Shown here: piece after piece, positions 36,301 to 48,300 of the stretch
Layout: each line of letters opens with the position of its first letter
Numbering within the stretch: the first letter of the stretch is position 1
DNA from: Mytilus edulis
Lineage: Eukaryota > Mollusca > Bivalvia > Mytilida > Mytilidae
Direction of reading: 5' to 3'
Assembly (NCBI RefSeq): GCF_963676685.1
Contig: NC_092344.1
Location: 44,972,830-45,036,829 of the forward strand
DNA length: 64,000 nt
The notes under the pieces: model-generated
Told to the model about the DNA's origin: nothing
Seen by the model: the letters and a program-made list of their open reading frames with translations, nothing else
The model's database searches: none
Made by a program: the position numbers and the translations under genes

Positions 36301-39300
36301 ACACCAAAGGGCAAAATGAACTTATAAAAATAAGTTATATATAATTTCACAGGAATGTATCTCCTTTTTTCGGGGTTCTTAATCCGTTTTGGTTATACTT
36401 AATGCCCCTTATATCAGCTGTTTAAATTTTGTATTAGGTTTTTATTTCCAAATGTTTTCCATTCGTGTGCATTAGATAACAGTAATTATTTGATAAAATG
36501 TGCATCTTCCGTGTTGAGGCCGTACCTTGACCTATAATGGTTTACTTTTATAAATTGTTATTTGGATAGAGAGTTGTCTCATTGTCACTCATGCCACATC
36601 TTTCTATATCTATCTGGTGCACTAAAATTTGCACTGTTGATGTTTCTTTTTTTAAATGAGAGCTAAGAGTGTGTGTCTTAAAGAAATACATTTCAGTTGA
36701 CAATTTTCTATAGGTAATGAAGCAGTTGAAATTAACGCATATACATTGACTATGGTATTTTATATTTCACAGCCCATGACGTTGATTCTTCTGAATTCCT
36801 AAGTGGTTCTCATGCTTCCCTGAGTTTAAGGCCACCCCATGGAATTGTTTCACCTGGTTTCCGTAGGGGATCTCATCGTTCACGCAAATTAAGGCGACGT
36901 ATGAGAATCATGTCTAAATCGCAGTTATCATTAAGTGGTGGAAATGGTAAAGGTGGATATAGAGGTGGCATTGACAGAGTCGGACAAGGTGTTAGCCTAA
37001 CAAGTTTGACGTCACCAGGTATTGATTTGGTTAATTTTTTTCCTATTGTTATGTGTAAATCAATACTGTAGATTTTCTCGGTATAAATGTAACAATACAA
37101 TTTTCATACGTAAATGCGGTGTAGAATAAAAAAAAAAAGAAAAAAAAAGAGAAACATTAAACTAGTATCTCAATTGTTTGTAAAACAATTGAAAGGTCTT
37201 TCCTGTAAAAGTAATGTTTTCGTATTGTACTTTGTACGACCTGTCGTTTGATATACGACACGCATACCTTCTGAAACTTTTCGCTTTTTACACTTAAGGA
37301 CCTCATCCGCCTACATTTTCGAGATCGGAAGTATGATATATGTAGCATAGACTTGATGATCTTTCATTTGATATGCGGCAACACCATGTTCTAGAAAGTT
37401 TGATTTTTGCACTTAAAAACCCCATCCAACTAATTTTTGGAGGTCAGGAATTTGATATTTCAAATGTAAAATTGAGAAAGGAAATGGTGAATATGTCAAA
37501 GCGACAACCACCCGACCATAGAGCAAACAACAGCCGAAGGCAACCAATGGGTCTTCAATGTAGCGAGAATTCCCGCACCCGTAGGTGTCCTTCAGCTGGC
37601 CCCTAAAATATGCATAATAGTACAGTGATAATGGACGTCATACTAAACTCCGAATTATACACAAGAAACTAAAATTTAAAATCATACAAGACTAACAAAG
37701 GCCAGAGGCTCCTGACTTGGGACAGGCGCAAAATTGCGGCGGGGTTAAACATGTTTATGAGATCTCAACCCTCCCCCTATACCTCTAGCCAATGTAGAAA
37801 AGTAAAAGAATAACAATACGCACATTAAAATTCAGTTCAAGAGAAGTCCGAGTCTGATGTCAAAAGATGTAACAAAAGAAAACAAATAAAATGACAATAA
37901 TACATAAATAACAACAGACTACTAGCAGTTAACTGACATGCCAGCTCCAGACCTCAATTAAACTGATTGAAAGATTATGTCTTCATCATATGAATATCAG
38001 GTACAATCCCTCCCGTTAGGGGTTTAGTATCATACTATCATAAAATATATGAGAAGAACATAACCCGTGTCATGCCAACAACTGTTTTTTTTAAAAATAA
38101 ATGTGTTTAGTTCCGATGCAAAGACCCTATCAGTGAATCAATGTTAAAGCCAAAATATGCAATCTTTAATGACCTGACAACAGTATCGTAACTATATCCC
38201 CTTTTAATAAGTCTATTTAAAGGTTTTGTTAGTTTCTGAGGAGAATACTGACATTTTTGTGCTTTATAAAGAATATTTCCATAAAATTTTGGATGTGAAA
38301 TACCTGAACGTATAAGATGTCTGCATGTTGAGTTATATTTACGAATTATTTCCTTATACCGGTGATAAAATTTAGTAAATGTTTTGACCAGTTTGTGATA
38401 TCGAAAACCCTGGTGTAATAATTTTTCAGTAATACATAAATTTCTCTCGCTAAAATCTAATACATTGTTACATACACGAGCGAATCGTACAAGTTGAGAT
38501 ATATAAACACCATAAGATGGTGACAAGGGAACGTCACCATCTAAAAATGGATAATTAACAATAGGAAATGAAAAATCATCTCTTTTATCATAAATTTTTG
38601 TATTAAGCTTCCCGTTTATGATATAGATATCAAGATCGAGGAAAGGGCAGTGGTCATTGTTATCATTAGCTTTATTTAAAGTAAGTTCTACAGGATAAAT
38701 TTCTATAGTATACATACTGAAGTCGTCATTATTTAGAGCCAATATATCATCCAAATATCTAAAAGTATTGTTAAATTTTTGTATCAAATGTTGTTTTGAT
38801 GGGTCTTTGCTAATTTTAGTCATAAATTGTAACTCATAACAATACAAAAACAGGTCCGCAATAAGTGGTGCACAGTTAGTCCCCATTGGAATTCCAATAA
38901 CTTGACGATATACGGAATCTCCAAAACGAACAAAAATGTTATCAAGTAAAAATTCAAGTGCATAAATAGTATCAAAGCATGTCCAATTGACATAGTTCTT
39001 TTGTTTATTGCTACTAAAAAATGATCTAAAAGAGTTTGAACATATGTACTCGCATTCCGACTTTTTAAATGCCCAGTTAATTAGGGATGTGAATTTTTTC
39101 TTAATAAGAATATGAGGCAAAGTGGTATATAGGGTAGAAAAATCAAAACTTTGAACAGATTCAAAATCACCAATATATGCATGCAATATATGCATGCAAT
39201 TTATCAAGTACTTCCAACGAGTACACACATGACCTTTCATTTTAATATACAACAACCCAATCTTAAAAGAAAATTTATTTTTTGCACTCAATGACCCCAT

Positions 39301-42300
39301 CCAACCAATTTTTGGGAGACGTCAATTTGAAATTTGAAATGTACGCTTTATGTTCTTTCATTTGATATGCGACAACCCTACCATCCGAGAAATTGGAATT
39401 TTTGCACTAAATTACCGCAACCTTCCCCCTGGGATGAAAAAGGGGTTTAAAATTTTAATTTTTTAGTAGAGTTTATTAATACCTTCAATTTGATATATCA
39501 GATGACCCCATATGACAAAGTGCCAAAAATGATGCAATATCAACTATATAATTAGAAGTTATGAAACTTACAAAGTCAATGCAAAACTTGAAAATTTCAG
39601 ATTTATTTTTTTTTGTGTTTTTTTCCATGGAATGTTTTTTGGTATTTGGTCAAACATATAACTATGTTAACTTCTTCAATTTCTAAAACATTTTAAGTGG
39701 TAAGCTGTTGTTGTTGAAATACATGCCTCCGCTCGCAAAATTTCAAACTGCATTATCTCTTAAACGACAATAGATAACTCAAATCTGTTAGATGATAAAT
39801 GATCTGTAGTTAAAGGACGACATTGTAGAAAAACAATTGGGACAATTCCAAAGTCCATGAAGGTCACAATTAATCATCAAATATATGATTCAATACCAAA
39901 CTTGAGAACCGGAAGTCGTAGAGACATAGGACTACCACTATTCAACTTAGGACAATTTAACCTTTCAAATATCACTAGGTCAAGGTCATAGTATGCTGTG
40001 AAGGTCAAGGTCAAATTTCATTATGACCTGACATGGAAGGTCTTGAATACTTTTGAAGAGACGGTCAGACATTTTTGAGCTTTATGTATAAAATGTAGAG
40101 CTTGTCGAGAGGAACGTTTGATACACAGTTGTTGTTGTACGTTTAACGGTAGTGGCTCATTCCACTAAAGTTTGTCTTTCCAGAGGTCTTGCATTAAGAT
40201 TTTGGCCCTAACGGACACTGGCGAAAGTAATCCCATAGGATCGTAGATTCGAGATGATTGACTCAGTATTTCACGTTTCGTAATGTTTGGTTCCTTAATA
40301 TCTGTTACATTGACTTTATGAAAAGAAATTGTATCTTTTTCAGTGTTCCATATCATTCCTAGAATTTTCACCGTTATGTTCTTTTCGGCTAAATTTTCGT
40401 TTTTTGCAATTTCAGTTAAATCACTGCAGTTTGAGCTCCAAGATCGCAAATTGAATCCTCCCCTTGACATGACATTTCTCGCATCCTTGAAATATGTAAT
40501 GGCTTCGTCATTAGTCTCAACGTTTGACAGAATATTGTCTACATATAAGTCCCTTTTCATCGTTTGTGTTATACTACTTTCTGACGGGACTTGAAACATG
40601 ACATTCTCTGACAGACGGGTATGCACTGCAGGGGTGTTAATTGAATACTGATGGTTCATAGAATCTATTTCACATCTGTTCATATCAACTCTAGCTTCGG
40701 GTGTGAAATTATATGCGTCTTGGTTAAGTCTGCTCGTTAAAGGACCAACAGTATCATGCAAAATTATAGTATGTGTTTCTAAGGACTTAATAAATTTCCG
40801 AATTTGTCTAGTTTTACAATCAAGTTCGTACATATACTCATCTGAGTCGGTGATTTCCTGCTCCAGATTTTCCTCCGATGTCTGTTCCAAAAGTCTGTTA
40901 TTCAGGTCAATCAATGTTTTCTGTTTCTGCGTGACGGCATCATCAAGGGCTTTCACTTCGTCAACTTCTGTGTCTGTTTTTGACTTTAACTCGTCGAATT
41001 TCACCAGTAGCTTCGTGACGGCTCCTTTGTGTCCAGCACGAACTGACTTCAGCTTTGAATCCATATATATCCTGGTCACGGCACCATTAAATGTTGAAGA
41101 ATCTTAATAAACCATGAGTTGTGTTTTTCTATACGTTTAATCGTCGTGATAGCTAATGCATAAACAATAACGTCACATAGTATAACGTTATGGTAACAAC
41201 GTTACCATAGCGTAATGTTTGTACTTCTCGTATTTTCCGACAGAGGGGTCTGATTATGCAATTGTTATAATTGATCATACAGGAACTAAACACAATGAGA
41301 ACTTCCTTTCAATGAAAGAAAAATGTCTAAAAAGTGGAAAATATGAATTTTAAACAAGACATTACAACGCTGTTCCTGGTGTCGTTCAAAGCACTGGACA
41401 ATCTAGCTGGTGATGGCATATAATATACACATTTTGTATTTGTCTATCATTGCTCAAGGATCATATTTAGGCTAATGAACTATTCATTTCATTGTTGATT
41501 TTATCTGAATTTTATTTAATTTTTGTGTTCAAGGGCAATAAAAAAAAAATGGGGTGGATTAAGTGTGTGTGTTTTTTATGTTTTTTTTTATAAATAGGTT
41601 TCTTTTATTAATCTCCGGTGTTCACCACAAGTATTATTATTAACTGTAAAGTCAAAAGTAGCATGAAATGATTTTAAAATGAATATGAGTTCCCTGCATT
41701 ATGTTCTAGACACCGTTTTGTTAAGGATTGAGTCATTTCTAAATGAACACTGGAAAGAAGTTGTATAGCGCTCTCCAAACAGAAAATTTGAATTAAATTG
41801 AAAAAAGATTCATTTTGATATGTTCTTGATGACTTATTGGGAATATATGTTATTGTTCTTCACTTAATTACAGTTATAAACTAAAAAAAGTCATTTTTTA
41901 AAGCAAAGAATACTTTTTTTCTTATTTAAGTTTTTTGTAAAAAACCCGGACCATTTGTCTATAACCCGGGCGATTTCACAGTTGCTCTCGAAAAAACCCG
42001 GACAATAACAAACACTGATTTTTTTTTTTATTAAATACAAGGAAATTGTGCTTCTTTGTTGATCAAAACATAAATACTATTCAATATAAGATGGGTAGTA
42101 ATGTTAAAAACTGTTAAAATTACGAAATTTCCGTTAATTTAACTTATTGCATGTTTTATCACTCGAAAAAGCCCGAACTACACTCGCAAAAAATGGACCA
42201 AATCACTCGAAAAACCACGATCCTAGCCGGACACTATACCTACCGTGTATATCATAACTTAATAAGATTAATTATATGTAAGAATAACACTCATGTTTAT

Positions 42301-45300
42301 GACGTCTGAGTAATTTTCGGATACATAAGCGTAACATATTACATAAAATTGGTAAACAATTAATATTGACGAGGAATTGAAAGTCGATATTCGGAGAGTT
42401 AAAATTATGACGTTTGTCATATAATCGTCCATATGCTATATCAAGAGATATATCCACCATAAAAGCGCTTCAAATCGATTAAAATCTTATTTCAACCATT
42501 AAATAAACAAAAGTTTTTCTCTTTTTCAAATATGAACCCGTTTATATCCAATGGTTTAAAGTTTTAAACATTTTACAAAATTGTCTCTTACAAATTCATT
42601 AGAAAAACATTAACTGACAATTTAGTCATCATCTAACCCTTTAACACATGGCAAGAGTAAAATCTCTTTGTTCTTTCTGTGTTATAATCTGGATAATGCA
42701 CAGCAAATGTGTGCATTAACTACCTCAGATATACTGCACAGTTCAAATCTATTTTTACCTTAAGGGGCGGTTCCTGGATTTTGAAAGGGTCTTTATTCTA
42801 TCAAATTAAAATAGAATATCACCGAGTGTAGCGAGACTAAAGACAATATTGACGATTTTAAGCTAAAATACGATACTTTGTCCAATCCAAGGGTTAAAGA
42901 CATGTTCGCCCCCAGCCCCGAATCCGCCATCTGCCTTGAAAAAACGACAAATTTGAACTTCGTACAAATATCGTAGTTTCAAAATAGGAAAAAGAAAGGT
43001 TTCTCATTCCTTTATTATCTAAGCTGGGACATAACCTAGTTTATTATATTTTGTGTACAACGTAAATCTAAATCAGTGTTTTAAAGTTAGAAAGATAGTT
43101 AAAACAATTTTTGGTAATTTCTGCCAAAAAGAAATGTATCTAAGAATATCCGAATAAAAGAAATCTGATTTGGATTAGTTTCAGACTTAATGGAATTTAT
43201 AACGACTTTTTGGATATCTATTCCTATAAAGGGACTATTTTTGTATCGAATTTAATGAGGATCATATTTAAGTTAGTTTCAAAACGGGGATTAGCTGGAG
43301 ATCAATCAGAATTCATTTAGATGGACGTGTCTTAAAAAGTAATACAGTAGATAAAAAGAAATTGTGGGGGGGGGGGGGGGAGTAAATTCTGTTTATTTAA
43401 CATTTTAAATATAGGCAATATAACATCTTCCTCTGTTCTTTTTATCTCTAAGCATATCATTGACAGAAAGAAATTCAAAAGCAATTAATCTAATTCAAAC
43501 TCAATAACCCTTGCAGTTATTTTTTTTTCATACACCGATTTGAAAGTACACAATTTGTCAAAGTCTTAATCGTCACCAATTAAATAAAAATTGGGAATAA
43601 ATTTAATGGAAACTAAAAATAAATATACCATTAAATCGCAATTTTAGAATGAGTCTAAATATAAAAAAATATTAATTTAAAACTTACCAAAGTCATATTT
43701 TCCCCTTTCTTTACCCTACAAGAAACTGTTTTAGGATCCGTGGATTGCGGAATAACGTCAACATTTCTAAAACGTTCACGTAAATTGATTGCGTCATGTG
43801 TTAAAACAGTTATTGGCCAATCAAATCGGTATATGTCATTTAATCTGCACAGCACGAGATGACCAAATAACCCGAACTCCTACGTCGTTCGGGTTATTGG
43901 GTCATCTCGTGCTGTGCAGATAAAATGACATATACCGACTTGCTTGGTCAATAACTATAACATTACAATCTTTATATTTGTTCTTAATCTAAGCAGCTTG
44001 ATTTGTCTTATTTTCATTTAAAGCTTCGTTCAACTCGATATTGTGTCGACATTGTCATGTTTTTTCATCGATATCTGGTTATGTAAATAGTAGTTTTGTC
44101 AATTCGTAATGTTTATGGCTAAACGGTTACTCGGATACTTGTTCGACCGGGTAACCGGTTGACCGGTAGTTATGTTGATTTTTAATGGCTTTTAATACAG
44201 TACATTACAAATGTACGTTGTTATAATACGATGAATTAAAGTTTTTTTTTAGAAATATTGTTCAGTCCTGGACTAGAACAGGCTATTTTTCCTCTGCCTG
44301 TAGGTAATTTTTGTTACATTATTTATGCTTTGTATGCTGCATTAACAGCTTTCATTGCAGCTGGAATTTTGTTTTTACATTTTAATTGTTACAAGATTTG
44401 AAATTTTTACTTTATAAATTATGTAAAAAAAAGTTAAACTATTTTTTTTTAAATTATGCCTTTATTAGTACTTTATATATATATATGTTTTGGTATTTAG
44501 CAAGATTCATGTATATGCTAGAGTTAAATGTGGTTCTGTTTGTTTTATTATTTATTTGCATGATCCGTTCCTTTGTTTATTTGTTTTTGCATAAGTTTTT
44601 ATATTCGCTGAAAAGCTTATTAAGGCTTATGTTTGTAGTATGTTTGTCAATATATCGAATACTTACTTACTTTGGTATTATAAGGCTTGTCTGCGAGGAT
44701 TCCTGGCGAAGTTTGACTTTGAATAATCCAAAACCCCGTATCTACTACATTGTATGGTGTTTGTAATAACTTCAGATTGAAAAATGAAAAACCTTCTTGA
44801 TTTCGTCGAATGGAAAATGTCTGAAACCGATAATTCTTTTATTTTCTCTTGATGTCTCAGAAAATAACGTGCAGTTCTTCAATTTGAAATGATAAAGCAT
44901 GTTACTCGTACCGTCAAGTATATATTTATGACACTCAAGTTGATTTGAATATTAAAATTTTTCAGATGGAGTTTCGTTTAAAGTATGACAAAGTCTTGCA
45001 CGATGGAGGTATGAATGTCACGCACAAATAGATCAACAATAAAATCGTGAAATTAAATCGGATTACTGATTTAAAGTTGCTGTTTAAAAAACATGTAGAC
45101 TATTTATGTTTTCTTATGATCTTGCCCCGAGCTGATAGAATAGTTGTCCAAGTTCTGATTAATTTTACGTTTCTTAGATTAACAAAATCAATCAATATAC
45201 TGGGCAATTGATCTGCCAACTTAATCATCACGACGATAATTTTGAAATAAAACAAAATAATTTAATGATTTGAATAAACATTTATATCAATTCTATTATA

Positions 45301-48300
45301 ATTGAAAAAGTCCGGTTAACCGGTTAGCGTTTTTGGTATTCGATAGTTGGTCCTTCTGACGGTTAACCAGTTTACCGGTTCACTGTTGACAACACTAGTA
45401 AATAGCGTAAAAAATCATTGTTATTGATTTTACAATGTCGATATCTTGGATAAAATTGACGATTTTAGGAAAATCGTTGTCGATATCACGGATATCCAGG
45501 GAAAGATCAATATATGAACCAGATCTTGTCCTACCGAGAGTATTCTTAATCTCAGTGCCACTTTTATATACGCTCTTATGTAACTGCCGAGTCACAGAAC
45601 ATGAACAGTATAGTTAAAAGTTATTCACAGAATTTTCAAAAATCCTTTTTTCTTTTCTTTTTGTCTGTGCAAAGTTTCTGTATGAAATATGCTTTATACC
45701 GACAAGAAGTGGTACACGATTATTAGTTTTTAGAATACCGACTGTTTGACTGAAATGCCACTCCACTTACCTCAACACATTATGTTCTGGATAAAAAAAA
45801 GTCGAGCATTTCCATATCATCTTCGGTGGATGCATCATCGCAAACATGGCTGGTGCAATCTTTGTTTACGGGGATAACCTTCCAATTTTGAATAATTCAA
45901 TATTGTTTAACAGTCTCATCATAGAAATTGAACAAATATATAAAATTGCATGTCTAAAAACAATTCTGACTTCTTGACTGGTAATAGACTGTAGATTGGT
46001 ATGCATAACAGCAATAGTATATTGGTCTAGCGGTTGTATCAAGTCGTGATATGAATTTGTGTTGTATTGTATTTTATATAGAATTTGTATTGTCAACTTT
46101 TAAACATGACATACTATTAGAAAGAAAAACTTTTTCTTGATTTGCGTTGAATTACTGTTATGCAGAGCGTTATTGTAATAATTTTCTTCAGAAATAAAAC
46201 AGATTAAATTACTTTTGAGTGGAAATAAACAAAATGACGAAAGGAGTCTGCAAGGTTATAGGGGGTCAATCTAAAATTATTATTGTGTTATTAAAGGTAT
46301 TAAACCTATGTGCAACATATGGCAACGTAGTAGTTTTCATTTCCCTATGTTGCTAAAAAAAACTAGGTAAAAGTTAGTTCAAAACGTATTAATGTGCAAA
46401 AGATTTCTAAAAATATGCCTCATCTTTAAATATTTAAGTAAAATTGTAAATCATTAAAAACTATCTTCGTACCATATTTACGTTAATAATCAAGTCATTT
46501 GAAAAATTCTCTATTATTCAAAATTACGATAATGTAGATACAATTATGCCTCTGAAAATATTTGACAACAAATCTGACAATTTACCTGAGGGTGTGTTTT
46601 TTTGTAGACATGCCCGTGTTACAAGAAGAAAACATAAAGACACAGATCTCAGACTCATCTGTCTTATCTAAAGGTATGTATAGAAAGGTCTTTATTCTAG
46701 TAACCTCTTGCCGTTGGTCATATGATTTTAATATGTGCACCATATCAGTTAACTCGATGACCCAGTGAGAGTAAGAAATTTAATGTCGATTTTAAATTGG
46801 TTCACAGGACTGGATTTTAGTGACAACATGATTTTCAAAAGATGTTAAATATTCCAATGTTTTCCTAGATTAGGAAATCAAACAAAAGCATGTTCATGAT
46901 TATAGGATTGTTTTGTTGACTTTACTCGATGAATATATTGAGAAAATGTTTTAATAATTTTTTTAACCTTACAGAACCGTTCGGCGTAAATATATCAGAT
47001 ATGTGAAACTCATAAAGTTTTTCATGGAAAAAAACGCGCTATTACATCGGAAGCCAAGATTGCGCAATACTATAGAAAGCAAATAACGATACAGATATCT
47101 AACAACTTTTGATCAGACTTAAACAGTTAGGTCAGCTTCTTTTATAGTCAATCTTTCATAAAGGTAGAGAATATTGGCTCGAAGATTTAAATAACGAACT
47201 ATGTAAGTATATATAAAGTTATATTAAGAAACCATTAAACCATCATTTTGGTGATATCACAGTATAGTCATTTTATATGTCTTATAAATATGTTTTATCT
47301 TGTGTTCTAGATTTTCAAGAATTTCCTAATTTTTTCTTACACATGAAAGGATCAACAGCACCTCTCTGTATGCATTTGAACCCAAATCCAAATACTAGAA
47401 GTTATCAATTCTTATTCAGTCCAAGAAGTAAGAAATTAAAATGTTTAAAAATTCTTTACTTTTTTAACTAGTTTTGATATACAAAAAAACAATCTACAGT
47501 GTATTCAAAATTCTAACTATTATCAATACGTAAATATCTTAAAACCTCCAAAATCATAATAGAATTACATCGGATACAGATCGACAAAATAGCCTTTTCT
47601 ATTTGTACGTCTTTACCGGAAATCATAAAGATCCCCGTTATATTTTGATGAAAATAAAAAAGAAAATGTCCAACGTCACAGAGGAAAAGTTAATGTTGTA
47701 TGACATTAATAATTCAAATGTCTAAGATTTCATAAGATAGCGACAAGTTTGATTATAATGTATGATAGTACAAAGTATGATTACATGTTCTTTGACAGCT
47801 CGTAATACACTTAATAGCAAGTGTATAAATTTAATACACCATAAGTATTTCCAATTTAAATGTAACCAACAATTTGTTAGCTATATTCATTAAAGTTGGA
47901 CACGCCATGTTCAGTCGTGGTAAAGGTACATTATTAGTTGAACATAAACGATTGAAGAATAAACGGACATGATTCATTAATTTGTGTGTATTTTTATGCC
48001 CCATTTATGGTCATTATGTTTTCTGGTCTGTGCGTCCGTCTTTTTGTTCGTCTGTACATTCGTCCGTTTGTTCGTCTGTCCGTCCGTTCGTCCCGCTTCA
48101 GGTTAATGTTTTTGGTCGAGGTAGTTTTTGATGAAGTTGAAGTCCAACCAACTTGAAACTTAGTAAACATGTTCCCTATGATATGATCTTTCTAATTTTA
48201 ATGCCAAATTAGAGATTTACGGTCCACTGAACATAGAAAATGATAGTGCAGATGGGGCATCCGTGTACTTGGGACACATTCTTGTTTTATTATCTCTTTC

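Noticed and set aside
44386-44766. 126-codon frame with many hydrophobic residues
   Set aside because: Very AT-rich, low-complexity, inside the hAT-like element and with no transposase or membrane-protein family likeness.
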